Positions 53,397 through 61,930 of a stretch of 64,000 nucleotides of DNA are shown piece by piece (position 1 is the first letter of the stretch; each line of letters starts with the position of its first letter). Both the position numbers and the translations under genes were made by a program. The DNA is taken from positions 124,001 through 188,000 of the forward strand of contig CABIXY010000004.1 in the NCBI GenBank assembly GCA_902362805.1. Reading direction: 5' to 3'. The DNA comes from Eubacteriaceae bacterium. GTDB lineage: Bacteria > Bacillota > Clostridia > Peptostreptococcales > Anaerovoracaceae. The notes below the pieces were generated by a model, which saw only the letters and a program-made list of their open reading frames with translations, was not told the origin of the DNA and ran no database searches.

Positions 53397-53801
53397 ATGA
53401 AAAAATTTTTGTCAGAGTTTAAAGAATTTATATCGCGCGGCGATGCGATGAGCATGGCCATAGGCATCATCATCGGCGGTGCTTTTACCGCTATCGTGAC
53501 ATCTCTTGTCAACGACATCATCACGCCCCTACTGGGCATTATCATCGGCGGTCTTGATTTTACAGGTATTTCCATTACTGTGGGCGACAGTGTCATTCTG
53601 ATCGGAAATTTTGTACAAGCAGTCATCGTATTCCTGCTGACTGCTCTCGTCATCTTCAGTATCATGAAGAGCTTCAACAAACTGCAGAGAAAAAAAGAAG
53701 AACCCGCACCAGAACCTGAAAAACCATCAGAAGAGGTGCAGCTTCTCATCGAAATCAGAGACCTGCTGTCAAAGCAAAAAGAATACAACAAAAACCGATA
53801 A
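53397..53801 (+). CDS. mscL: Large-conductance mechanosensitive channel
   Basis: A 134-residue MscL that opens under membrane tension and protects against osmotic down-shock. The N-terminus KKFLSEFKEFISRGDAMSMA leads to TM1 (AIGIIIGGAFTAIVTSLV), TM2 lies near 65-90 (ILIGNFVQAVIVFLLTALVI), and a cytoplasmic helix closes the protein (EEVQLLIEIRDLL). The ATG at 53397 is preferred since GGAGG lies five bases upstream; an ATG at 53385 overlaps it. Monocistronic with a terminator over its stop codon. Confidence 0.95.
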   Translation: MKKFLSEFKEFISRGDAMSMAIGIIIGGAFTAIVTSLVNDIITPLLGIIIGGLDFTGISITVGDSVILIGNFVQAVIVFLLTALVIFSIMKSFNKLQRKKEEPAPEPEKPSEEVQLLIEIRDLLSKQKEYNKNR

Positions 53802-53824
53802 GCATCGTCTTATCGGTTTTTTCA
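53793..53824 (+). terminator. Terminator of mscL
   Basis: AACCGATAAG (53793-53802) pairs with CTTATCGGTT (53809-53818) around CATCGT, followed by TTTTC. The stem includes the mscL stop codon. Confidence 0.9.
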
Positions 53825-53843
53825 GAATCTGGCCAATTTCAGG

Positions 53844-54116
53844 TTACCTCATGACGGCTCTGAAGTCTTTGAACATACCCTTCCTGCCATAGTCAATTTT
53901 TACTACGCTGTCCAAAATCGGTTTTTCTAACTCCGTAATCAGGAATCCATATCCGTCTACGTCAATCAACTCGTCCTTTGATTTCTTTCGGTCTACGTAA
54001 AAGTCCAGTGTAAAGTTACAGCAGCCTGTCTTATTCAGGGCGATTCTCATATATCTGTCGTCACTCAGCATCTTGTCTAATTGGTCTTTTGCTGCCTGTG
54101 TCAATGCAACACTCAT
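53844..54116 (-). CDS. HesB/IscA-like small protein
   Basis: A 90-residue A-type-carrier-like (HesB) fold: LTQAAKDQLDKMLSDDRYMR, CCNFTLDFYVD, GYGFLITELEKPIL. The canonical iron-sulfur cysteines (one mid-chain, then CxC near the C-terminus) are not present; only an adjacent Cys-Cys pair in KTGCCNF is kept. It is likely a variant of the family found in Firmicutes, with cluster binding doubtful. The ATG at 54116 follows AAAGGCAGG. Confidence 0.75.
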   Translation of the reverse strand: MSVALTQAAKDQLDKMLSDDRYMRIALNKTGCCNFTLDFYVDRKKSKDELIDVDGYGFLITELEKPILDSVVKIDYGRKGMFKDFRAVMR

Positions 54117-54241
54117 GTTTGAAACCTGCCTTTCTATCATTTTCCATATACATACCCGTTATTTCAATCTTCACACATTTTACTTTTTCGACATTTTCTG
54201 CTATAATGATTGATTGCGATATCATTTTAGGAGGATACATA

Positions 54242-55282
54242 ATGAATTTTATAAACAAAAACGGCAAAGGACTGTTTCTTTGCCTGATTATCGCCGTTCC
54301 GTCATGGTTTCTAGGAAAAGCCTTCCCCCTCGTGGGCGGTGCTGTCATCGCAATTTTGGCAGGAATGATTGTCACTCTGCTGCTGAAAGAAAAAGCCTCA
54401 TTTGAGGCAGGCATTAAATTCACATCAAAAAAAATACTGCAGTGGGCAGTCATCTTACTCGGATTCGGATTGAACTTAAACGTCATTTTAGAGACTGGCA
54501 AACAGTCTCTTCCGATTATCATATGTACGATATCCACGTCCCTGCTCATCGCTTATGTACTGCACAAGGTTATGAAGACACCGGCAAACATCTCGACTCT
54601 GGTCGGCGTAGGCTCCTCTATCTGCGGCGGTTCTGCCATCGCAGCTACGGCACCCGTCATAGAGGCGGACGACGAGGAAGTCGCACAGGCCATTTCTATC
54701 ATATTCTTTTTCAACGTACTGGCGGCAATCGTATTTCCTACCTTTGGAAACGCGATTGGATTTGATACCACTTCAGGAGAAGCTTTCGGTATCTTTGCCG
54801 GAACTGCCGTCAACGATACGTCTTCCGTCACAGCCTGTGCTTCTACTTGGGACAGCATGTGGAATTTGGGAGCCGCTACTTTGGACAAGGCTGTAACAGT
54901 AAAATTGACCAGAACCCTTGCCATTATCCCGATCACTCTGATCTTGGCAGTTTGGAGGACGAGAAAAGAAGAAAAAGAGGATGAAGCAGAGGGCAAGAAA
55001 GTTTCCATGAAGGATATCTTTCCATTCTTCATCCTATATTTCATCGCCGCTTCTGTCATCACTACCGTGGCTGCTGCCATGGGACTGCCTGCGGACTTCT
55101 TTGCCCCGATCAAAGAACTTTCCAAATTCTTCATTGTGCTGGCCATGGCGGCCATCGGACTCAATACCAACATCGTGAAACTGGTCAAAACCGGCGGTAA
55201 ACCACTCTTCATGGGTCTCTGCTGCTGGATTGGAATCACTGGCGTCAGCCTGCTTTTACAGCATGTAATGCATCTCTGGTAA
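54242..55282 (+). CDS. YeiH family putative sulfate exporter
   Basis: A 346-residue membrane protein with about ten helices and the family glycine-rich motif LVGVGSSICGGSAIAATAPVI near residues 115-135 (20 residues shown at most in context). KDSSV-type AVNDTSSVTACA and GLNTNIVKLVKTGGKPL are also typical. Family members are predicted anion exporters; the substrate is not established. ATG follows TAGGAGGATACATA. No operon partner; divergent in neighbours. Confidence 0.88.
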   Translation: MNFINKNGKGLFLCLIIAVPSWFLGKAFPLVGGAVIAILAGMIVTLLLKEKASFEAGIKFTSKKILQWAVILLGFGLNLNVILETGKQSLPIIICTISTSLLIAYVLHKVMKTPANISTLVGVGSSICGGSAIAATAPVIEADDEEVAQAISIIFFFNVLAAIVFPTFGNAIGFDTTSGEAFGIFAGTAVNDTSSVTACASTWDSMWNLGAATLDKAVTVKLTRTLAIIPITLILAVWRTRKEEKEDEAEGKKVSMKDIFPFFILYFIAASVITTVAAAMGLPADFFAPIKELSKFFIVLAMAAIGLNTNIVKLVKTGGKPLFMGLCCWIGITGVSLLLQHVMHLW

Positions 55283-55297
55283 TAAACCGATACATAC

Positions 55298-55335
55298 AAA
55301 CTCCCTGACCATCGTCATGGGAGTTTCTTTGTTTT
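55298..55335 (+). terminator. Terminator after the yeiH-like gene
   Basis: AAACTCCC (55298-55305) pairs with GGGAGTTT (55318-55325), with TGAC/GTCA extending it, and the T-rich run CTTTGTTTTTTG follows on the plus strand. It overlaps the end of the convergent diesterase gene. Confidence 0.75.
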
Positions 55336-57036
55336 TTGTTCAGGGTAAAGTAACTCTGTTATAAATTCCAGGGTATCATCTTCGGCAGCATTTCTTGAAG
55401 TAACCAATCCGTACTGAGGGTTATCTGTTACCAAACCGTCCGTGCCTAGACGCAGAATTTTTGTCATATTTTTCTTTGTGTTGGCCGTCCAACCGTAAAC
55501 CTTTTTCCCTCTTGCATGCGCTTCTGCAACAATTTTCGGTGAGAGAAACGTGGTCTCAACGCTATAACCGTCAATATAGCTGCGGTCAAAGAATGCCTCT
55601 TTCAAAAATGTGGTGATATAGACGGTATCAATTTCCGGTGCAAGTTCCTTGCTCTCTTTGAGCAGCTCTAAGTCCATAGACGCAATTGTACATTGTCGGC
55701 TCATCTCCGTCTCCTTCACCGCCTCCACTGTTTTTTCCACAAGATGTTCCTCGTGACCTGTCGCCTTAAGTTCAATCATCAAATGGATACGATCTTTTGC
55801 CGTCAAAAGCATTTCCTTTAGTGTGGGAATCTTTTCTCCCGCAAAATCCGGAGAAAAATGAGAACCTGCGTCCAAGGTCTGTACCGTCTTGTAATCTGTA
55901 TTCCAGACTTTTTGGTCAAGCCCCGCGGTCCGTTTGAAACTGGCATCGTGCATGACAATCAGCACACCATCTCTGGTCTGCTGTACATCGATTTCAGCCA
56001 GTTCAAATCCCCCTTTGATAGTGGTTTCCAAAGCCGCTTTTGTGTTTTCCGGCGCCAAAGCGGCTCCCGCCCGATGGGCAACGATCTTCGTCTCATACTC
56101 TGAAGAAAACAGATTTCCTCCTAACTCTGTTTCGCTGTAAAAGGTCAGCAGCCCTAGCATGAGAAATACCGCTGCTGTTCTCAGAAGCACTGCTCTGGGG
56201 GACCACTTTACTGTAGTCTGGGCGGGACGTGATTCTCTGGTGTAGCGATGGTAAAGCGTCACGACCATGGCAAGCAATGCTAAAGTAGTAAAGATGTTCA
56301 CGAGAATCGCTCCCATCACACTCCATTTGGCATAATAGAACTGGAACATAGCTTTACCGCCATCCACAGATTCAGGCCATTTACTGCATAACCATAAGAG
56401 AAGGCACATACAGATAAAAGCCATAAACAGGGTGGCTGTACAGAGCAAGAGACTGAGGAACAGATATCCTGCGCCCTCTTTTTTCCGACCTTGCAAAAAA
56501 GGAATCTGCCATGGTCGTTCTAAGAAAAACGCTCCACGAAGCACAACTGACGGAAACCGAAATAAATAGAAGAAGCATAAAACATTTAATACCAGCATGC
56601 TCACTAGAAAAATGAAAAAGAGAACGGGACGGGTTCGCAGGAAATCCAGTATGAACTCTGGAATCTGAAATTTATTCAGCAGCCCACTCGTCAAGGGAAA
56701 GGCAGATAAGGCGATAACTGGCAGCAGTAAAAGCAGCACTGGAACGTTTTTTATATGAAAGAGATGGAAAGAATGGTGAAAAGATTCCTTAAAAAGCTTC
56801 CATACAGAAAGACGTTCCCCTCTCCAGCCGGCTTCACAATAGACGATGACTGCGGTTATTTCAAAATATACGTAATAGAAAAACAGAAAAATTGCGGCAA
56901 CAGACAACAGTTTGCTGTTATCTGTCAAAGTGGTGAGCAAGGTGATTCCTATGACTTTATAAAATATTTCAAAGTAAAGCAAGGTCAGCCAGTTTTTCAG
57001 GGCTGCCTGCAGCCATGTTTTTATCGTCTCTTTCAT
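55315..57036 (-). CDS. Membrane-anchored glycerophosphodiester phosphodiesterase
   Basis: A 573-residue protein. The first 330 residues are a membrane domain with about seven or eight helices (GDPD membrane-domain family). The C-terminal 245 residues are a GDPD TIM barrel outside or inside the membrane face: HRAGAALAPENTKAAL and ELAEIDVQQTRDGVLIVMHD contain the catalytic His pair and metal Glu-Asp. It hydrolyses glycerophosphodiesters from lipid or teichoic acid turnover. The ATG at 57036 is preferred, with GAGGG eight bases before; the ATG at 57042 is too close. Confidence 0.88.
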   Translation of the reverse strand: MKETIKTWLQAALKNWLTLLYFEIFYKVIGITLLTTLTDNSKLLSVAAIFLFFYYVYFEITAVIVYCEAGWRGERLSVWKLFKESFHHSFHLFHIKNVPVLLLLLPVIALSAFPLTSGLLNKFQIPEFILDFLRTRPVLFFIFLVSMLVLNVLCFFYLFRFPSVVLRGAFFLERPWQIPFLQGRKKEGAGYLFLSLLLCTATLFMAFICMCLLLWLCSKWPESVDGGKAMFQFYYAKWSVMGAILVNIFTTLALLAMVVTLYHRYTRESRPAQTTVKWSPRAVLLRTAAVFLMLGLLTFYSETELGGNLFSSEYETKIVAHRAGAALAPENTKAALETTIKGGFELAEIDVQQTRDGVLIVMHDASFKRTAGLDQKVWNTDYKTVQTLDAGSHFSPDFAGEKIPTLKEMLLTAKDRIHLMIELKATGHEEHLVEKTVEAVKETEMSRQCTIASMDLELLKESKELAPEIDTVYITTFLKEAFFDRSYIDGYSVETTFLSPKIVAEAHARGKKVYGWTANTKKNMTKILRLGTDGLVTDNPQYGLVTSRNAAEDDTLEFITELLYPEQKTKKLP

Positions 57037-57130
57037 ACCCATATCCCTCTCGCGGTCTTCTGTGATAAAGATATTCTTATAATTAAGTCATTCCTTTATA
57101 CATCTGTTTCCTTTTTCTCAAAAAAGAAAA

Positions 57131-57156
57131 ACAACACTCCTGAAGAATGCTGTTTT
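57131..57156 (-). terminator. Terminator of the EamA transporter gene
   Basis: On the minus strand AACAGCATTC and GGAGTGTTGTT (57131-57155) pair with wobbles around TTCA, followed by TTTCTTTTTT. Confidence 0.7.
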
Positions 57157-57207
57157 CTGGATTTTATTTTATTTTACTATTTTATTAGGAATTTTTCATA
57201 ATCAGTT

Positions 57208-58149
57208 CTATACTGCTTCTTCCTCTCGAAAAGCTGGTTTTATGGCTTCGCAGACTTCCTCAGGTACCGGCTGCCCATTGACTGTGGAAATCACCCACGT
57301 TTCCGCCACGATGCATCCGACGATGATGACAGTACCCAGCAGACCGATGCCGCTCAGTATTTCCCCGAGTATTACCCAGGAAATAGCAGCTGTAAATACA
57401 GGCTCGCTGCAGAGAATGACGGAAACCTGCGTCGATGTGATGCCTGTAAGCGCTTTATTCTGCAGCCAGAATGCCAGACAAGTGGAAATGACTGCGAGAT
57501 AGAAGAGTACCATCCAGGCAGATGGTTCTACGCTGGTCATGTGGAAATTTGGTTCTAAAACCAATGCGCCGATTAAGGAAGCTACAAAAGTAATTCCTAC
57601 CTGCATTGTACTGATGGTCATCGCATTCATATCCTGCAGGCCTTTCTCTCCAAAGACGAGAGAACCCGCCATGGCGACAGACGAAAGCAGTGCCAATGCC
57701 TCTCCCCATCCGATGGAGAAGCTTCCGCCATTGCAGCACAGAAAGTAAAGACCCACGATAACCATGAACTGCGCAGGAAGATACTTGAGTCTGAATTTCC
57801 GTTTCAAAATGATGGTCTCCATGGGCGGTACAAAGAGAACAGAAAGAGAAATAAAGAACCCCACGTTTGTTGCCGTCGTCATATCCAAGGCCACATTGCA
57901 AGTAATAAATGTAGCTGCTACACACAGACTGCTGGGCAGCCATGTCATCAGCGATACGTCCTTTAGCTGTTTGAAGATGCCCTTTCCAAAGAAAATAAGG
58001 AATACCACAAATGCCAAGCCAAATCTTAATACCATACTCCAAAATGGGGTGATGCTCTCGTAGGCAATTTTTGTTACTGCATTGCCCATGCCATATATCA
58101 ATGCTTGCAGGGCTACCATGCTGCCATATATCAAAGTCTTATTTTTCAT
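57208..58149 (-). CDS. EamA/DMT-type transporter
   Basis: A 313-residue inner-membrane protein with ten helices in two EamA repeats (each ending in a long hydrophobic stretch, e.g. FISLSVLFVPPMETIILKRK and CLAFWLQNKALTGITSTQVS). Members export metabolites such as amino acids; the substrate is unknown. It is divergent from a LysR regulator across 127 bp, the usual sign that the regulator controls it. The ATG follows AAAGGGAG. Confidence 0.88.
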   Translation of the reverse strand: MKNKTLIYGSMVALQALIYGMGNAVTKIAYESITPFWSMVLRFGLAFVVFLIFFGKGIFKQLKDVSLMTWLPSSLCVAATFITCNVALDMTTATNVGFFISLSVLFVPPMETIILKRKFRLKYLPAQFMVIVGLYFLCCNGGSFSIGWGEALALLSSVAMAGSLVFGEKGLQDMNAMTISTMQVGITFVASLIGALVLEPNFHMTSVEPSAWMVLFYLAVISTCLAFWLQNKALTGITSTQVSVILCSEPVFTAAISWVILGEILSGIGLLGTVIIVGCIVAETWVISTVNGQPVPEEVCEAIKPAFREEEAV

Positions 58150-58229
58150 CTATCTCATGTCTCCCTTTCTATATCTTGTGGAATCATCATATTTATAGTA
58201 TAATTTCCCTATAATTAAAAGTAAAGCTA

Positions 58230-58258
58230 GAGTTTCTTTTAAGTTTTTAAAGGAACTC
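58230..58258. promoter_or_regulatory. Inverted repeat in the EamA-LysR intergenic region
   Basis: GAGTTTCTTTTAA (58230-58242) and TTAAAGGAACTC (58247-58258) form an imperfect dyad 18 bp before the LysR start. Placement fits a LysR-type operator, but it could also be a leader hairpin. Confidence 0.5.
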
Positions 58259-58276
58259 TTTAATTTAGGAGCCATT

Positions 58277-59152
58277 ATGGATATTCAAAAATACGAAGCA
58301 TTTATCAAAACGGCTGAACTGGGCAGCATCAAAAAAGCATCTGATGAACTGGGATATACGCAGGCGGGTCTCAGTTATATCATCAAGACTTTAGAGGAGG
58401 AACTGGATACTTCCCTTTTCTTTCGTGATTACGGCAAAATCCATCTCACTGGTACCGGAAAGGAACTGCTGCCTCTCGCTCACGCCATCTGTAACGATCA
58501 AAGGCGCCTGCTGACCCGCCTTTCCGAATTGAAGAATCTCCAGTCGGGAAATATCACTATCGCAGTATTCACCAGTATTGCCGTATACTGGCTGCCCTAT
58601 CTCATGAAAGGATTTCTCGAAAAGCATCCTGGCATTGGCTTCGATGTGAAGTGCTATGAAGAACCTAAGGTTTTGGACGAAATGTTAGATAGCGGTGATG
58701 TCGATTTCGGTTTCACCGTATTGCCCGATGCTGACGACAGCTTTGAAAAAATCTTTTTAAAGAAAGACCCCATGATGATCGTTCTTGCAGAAAATCACCC
58801 TCTGTCCAGTCTGCCCTATTTCCCTTCTTCTTCCATGGCGGAGGAACCCTATATCAGTGTCGGCGATCATTCAGAGATGGACGCGCTGTTCTATTACAAT
58901 AACGTAAAACCCAATACCTACCTTATGCTGGACAACGATTTTGCCGTCATGTCCATGGTCAGTCAGGGGTTCGGCTTCAGCGTATTTCCCGCGCTGATGC
59001 TCAAGTCGCCCACCTTTCCGCTGGCGGTCAAAGAACCGGAAATATCCTTTTCCCGGGAAATAGGAATTGTCCTGCGCGCCTGGGAGAGCGCCTCCGACGC
59101 AGCGCGGGCCTTTATCGTCTTCGCCAAAGACTGGATTTCAGAAAATTTTTAA
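58277..59152 (+). CDS. LysR family transcriptional regulator
   Basis: A 291-residue regulator. The N-terminal winged helix (FIKTAELGSIKKASDELGYT, QAGLSYIIKTLEEEL) is followed by a two-lobed ligand domain (NITIAVFTSIAVYWLP, GFTVLPDADD, GFGFSVFPALML). Divergent from the EamA gene and likely its activator. A palindrome (59166-59192) and the DUF5692 gene follow; that gene may also be a target. Confidence 0.9.
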   Translation: MDIQKYEAFIKTAELGSIKKASDELGYTQAGLSYIIKTLEEELDTSLFFRDYGKIHLTGTGKELLPLAHAICNDQRRLLTRLSELKNLQSGNITIAVFTSIAVYWLPYLMKGFLEKHPGIGFDVKCYEEPKVLDEMLDSGDVDFGFTVLPDADDSFEKIFLKKDPMMIVLAENHPLSSLPYFPSSSMAEEPYISVGDHSEMDALFYYNNVKPNTYLMLDNDFAVMSMVSQGFGFSVFPALMLKSPTFPLAVKEPEISFSREIGIVLRAWESASDAARAFIVFAKDWISENF

Positions 59153-59165
59153 TTGATGGGTGTAC

Positions 59166-59192
59166 AAAAAGAATAACATGTGTTATTCTTTT
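59166..59192 (+). terminator. Hairpin after lysR
   Basis: AAAAGAATAACA (59167-59178) and TGTTATTCTTTT (59181-59192) are perfect 12-bp arms with a 2-base centre. A second dyad, CATAAC/GTTATG (about 59203-59218), follows. Either a bidirectional terminator or an operator for the next gene. Confidence 0.6.
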
Positions 59193-59251
59193 ATCAAAGG
59201 TGCATAACAATCGTTATGTACATGCGAGATTTATTTAATGGAGGTACACTT

Positions 59252-60241
59252 ATGTTTACTTTTAACTACCAAGCTGGCGCGGAAACCCTGGCTGTATGGG
59301 GTGTCTGGCTAGTCGTATTTGCGGCCTTATTTGGACTGAATGAAGTATCCAGGCGTTGGAAGTGGGCAGGTTTTTTCTGCTTTATCATTCTGCCCATCGT
59401 CTTATCCATCCTTTGGTTTACAGCGCTGAAGGACGTAACTTATACCGATTGGTTCCATCTGGCCAAAGTCTACTCGTCCACTGCCGGCTGTATCGGTTTT
59501 TGGTGCATCAGACACGTTGAGAAGAGAGATAAGCTTACAGGAAAGGTGACCTGGAGATTGGCGGATAACAAGATTGCGCTCTGCTTTCCACCTTTGATTC
59601 TGGCAATCAACATCTGTGAAGCTGTTGCTCGTGACATCGAAGTAGGCATGACTTTCACCGGCGGCGGTTATATGGCCGATACCATGAAAGATGTATACAT
59701 GCTAGGTGGTTCCTGGAACTACATGAACGCAGCTGCCGGTATCTTGAACATCCTCACCATCACCGGATGGATGGGCATCTGCATCAGGAAGAAAACGGCT
59801 AAGGACGGCAGCAAAGATATGCTCTGGCCGGATATGCTCTGGTTCTGGATTGTGGCCTATGACCTTTGGAACTTCGCTTATACATACAACTGCCTGCCGC
59901 ATCATGCCTGGTACTGCGGTTTCGCTCTGCTCCTGGCTCCGACCGTCTGTGCCTTTACAGTGGGCAAAGGCGCCTGGCTGCAGCATAGAGCGCACACCCT
60001 TGCACTGTGGTGCATGTTTGCGCAGACCTTTCCTGCATTCCAGGACGTGAGCAAATACGCTGTGGACTCCACTTACAATCCCACCATCTACTTTATTGTC
60101 AGCTTTGCCGCCCTGGCAGCTAACGTGCTGGTCTTCTTCTACATGATCTACAAGATCAAGAAGACCCGGCGCAATCCTTGGAAGGGAGAACTCTACACCG
60201 ATCTTCCAAAATATGAGGAAATCAAGAAACTGTCTGCGTAA
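59252..60241 (+). CDS. DUF5692 family membrane protein
   Basis: A 329-residue protein with about nine hydrophobic segments and conserved aromatic stretches (WLVVFAALFGLNEVSRRWKW, FAYTYNCLPHHAWYCGFALL), matching DUF5692. Function unknown, possibly a transporter or enzyme. The ATG at 59252 follows ATGGAGG; the longer frame to 59180 contains the palindrome. Own transcription unit, ended by a strong hairpin. Confidence 0.75.
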   Translation: MFTFNYQAGAETLAVWGVWLVVFAALFGLNEVSRRWKWAGFFCFIILPIVLSILWFTALKDVTYTDWFHLAKVYSSTAGCIGFWCIRHVEKRDKLTGKVTWRLADNKIALCFPPLILAINICEAVARDIEVGMTFTGGGYMADTMKDVYMLGGSWNYMNAAAGILNILTITGWMGICIRKKTAKDGSKDMLWPDMLWFWIVAYDLWNFAYTYNCLPHHAWYCGFALLLAPTVCAFTVGKGAWLQHRAHTLALWCMFAQTFPAFQDVSKYAVDSTYNPTIYFIVSFAALAANVLVFFYMIYKIKKTRRNPWKGELYTDLPKYEEIKKLSA

Positions 60242-60271
60242 TAGGGTGACATCAGCCCTGCCGAGATGTAA

Positions 60272-60314
60272 AAATGCCCGAATCATCCAGTTTAAGGACG
60301 ATTCGGGCATTTCT
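60272..60314 (+). terminator. Terminator after the DUF5692 gene
   Basis: AAATGCCCGAAT (60272-60283) and ATTCGGGCATTT (60301-60312) are perfect arms with a 17-base loop, followed by CTC, so the T-run is inside the stem end. Confidence 0.8.
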
Positions 60315-60378
60315 CTGCACCGAGCGAAAAAATGATTGTTTATGCCTAGGGTCAGGAAATGTGCATTTTGTAATCGGA

Positions 60379-61086
60379 CTATAATACATGTTCTTTCTGT
60401 TCTTTATCCAATATCTTGATTTCACACTGGCCGCCCAGCCTGTTTTCCACTTCCCGCTTCAAATCTTCTAATACCGCCAGCAGTTCCTCATAGCGGTCCG
60501 TGTCCACCAGCTCACAGCAGAGCATGGCGTTCTTGGTCTTCTCTGTCAGCATGGTCCGTTCTGCTTCCCGCCAGGTCCAACACCTGCAGACGGCACCCGC
60601 CTCATCCTTGTAGACCAGTTCCTCCGGATACGGCGGCTCGTTCTTGTCGCTGCCGATGACCTGGAAAGACTCATCCCCGACTGCCTTTGTCAAAAGCAAA
60701 TCGCCCTCCATACAGTCGATATCTTCGCCGCCGCAAGGCATGGCATGGGAAAGAGACACGCTGTTATAGATATCTACAATCGGATTGATGGTTCCCAGAT
60801 GGTTTTCCTTGGAAATACGTTTCATCAGAGCCTCAATGGAGCATCTGGCTCCTTTTTTCGTTTTAAACTTCATGTAGGCTTCCCGCCACACTTTGATCAC
60901 CTTGTTATCCGTAAAATTTTCTTCCGTTAAAAAGGTCAAAGCTCTCTTCTCCCCCTCACGGATCAGGGCTTCATATTCCGCCTCGTCATCCTTGTACACA
61001 TTGTCGATGCCTTTGCAGACTACGATGCCAATTTTGCAGTCAGGAAACATCTCCCAAAAGTCGTCTTTACATATTATTTTTTTCAT
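60379..61086 (-). CDS. B3/B4 tRNA-binding-domain protein
   Basis: A 235-residue protein made of a B3/B4 domain like that of phenylalanyl-tRNA synthetase beta: IGIVVCKGIDN, WREAYMKFKTKKGARCSIEAL, PIVDIYNSVSLSHAMPCGGEDI and GDESFQVIGSDKNEP are typical. Free-standing forms are thought to edit or bind aminoacyl-tRNA, not shown here. The ATG at 61086 has AAGGGAG 13-19 bases upstream, a long gap. An in-frame ATG at 61233 would add 49 residues but lacks a site. The transcript leader is about 175 nt. Confidence 0.8.
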   Translation of the reverse strand: MKKIICKDDFWEMFPDCKIGIVVCKGIDNVYKDDEAEYEALIREGEKRALTFLTEENFTDNKVIKVWREAYMKFKTKKGARCSIEALMKRISKENHLGTINPIVDIYNSVSLSHAMPCGGEDIDCMEGDLLLTKAVGDESFQVIGSDKNEPPYPEELVYKDEAGAVCRCWTWREAERTMLTEKTKNAMLCCELVDTDRYEELLAVLEDLKREVENRLGGQCEIKILDKEQKEHVL

Positions 61087-61266
61087 AGCAAATTCGTGCT
61101 CCCTTCTTGTACGACAAGCGCCAAACCAGCTGAAGCTGGGGAACGCCGCAGTCAATTGCAGCCGAACAAGTTCGGGCAATTGTTGCATAAGGTCTTCCCT
61201 GCAATTCACTGCGTGAATTGGGGCAAGCACCATTAAGCATAAATTCTGTCATACACTTTGTCCATT

Positions 61267-61295
61267 ATTATAGGGAACCTTTTTCACGATGTCAA
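61267..61295 (-). promoter_or_regulatory. Consensus promoter of the B3/B4-domain gene
   Basis: On the minus strand TTGACA (61290-61295), 17-bp spacer, TATAAT (61267-61272): a perfect match to the vegetative consensus. It overlaps the 3' end of the PhoU-like gene. Confidence 0.9.
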
Positions 61296-61918
61296 GTGAT
61301 GGATTTGATCTTCGTATCGCTGATTCTGTCTATGGCTTTTTTCGTTTTGTACGACAGCTGATTTAAGTCCCGAAAAAACTCTCTTTTGATTAAAATCTCT
61401 TCAAGGGTAAAGATGTCACTGTCCAGCTTTTTCAGACTCTCCCAATAAAGATTTTTAATGATTCGGCTCTTCCGTTTGGCTTCCATAATGGCATCCCAGA
61501 AACCGTCGTCGTCACTGACAGCCCAGGCCTTAACCGCTTCTGTGATTCCGCTGACTGTAACCTGTATCCGCTGAGCCATTTCAAGGTTCTTTTTAATTGG
61601 AACAAATTCAAAAAACTGAATGAAGTCTTTCAAATCTTTTACTTTATCGGTGATATCGTCAATTCTGCGAGAAACCGCATAGATATCGTGACGGTCCAGA
61701 GGCGTGATGAAGGAATTTTCCACGTAGTCGATCAGCTTCCGCCGGACCTGATCTGCTTCCTTTTCGCACTGGTCGATGGCTTCTGCCGTCTCCTCTTCCT
61801 GTTCCTCCATATATGAGATGAACAACGTCATAATTTCATCGTTTAGGTCACACTGGTCAATCAAAAGGGAGTAAAAATCCGGTCTCTCTTCTTTCTTAAA
61901 AAAATTTCTCTTCTTCAT
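61292..61918 (-). CDS. DUF47/PhoU-like phosphate-associated protein
   Basis: A 208-residue helical protein of the DUF47 type, a PhoU-like partner for Pit transporters. Helices include FYSLLIDQCDLNDEIMTLFI, AIDQCEKEADQVRRKL and FITPLDRHDIYAVSRRIDDI, the acidic residues of which likely bind metal clusters. It starts behind GGAGGCTGTT at 61918. It lies 12 bp after pit on the same strand, so they form a phosphate-uptake operon. Confidence 0.88.
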   Translation of the reverse strand: MKKRNFFKKEERPDFYSLLIDQCDLNDEIMTLFISYMEEQEEETAEAIDQCEKEADQVRRKLIDYVENSFITPLDRHDIYAVSRRIDDITDKVKDLKDFIQFFEFVPIKKNLEMAQRIQVTVSGITEAVKAWAVSDDDGFWDAIMEAKRKSRIIKNLYWESLKKLDSDIFTLEEILIKREFFRDLNQLSYKTKKAIDRISDTKIKSIT

Positions 61919-61930
61919 AACAGCCTCCAT

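Noticed and set aside
61086..61260. A T-box leader before the B3/B4 gene
   Set aside because: The conserved AGGGUGGNACCGCG box is absent.
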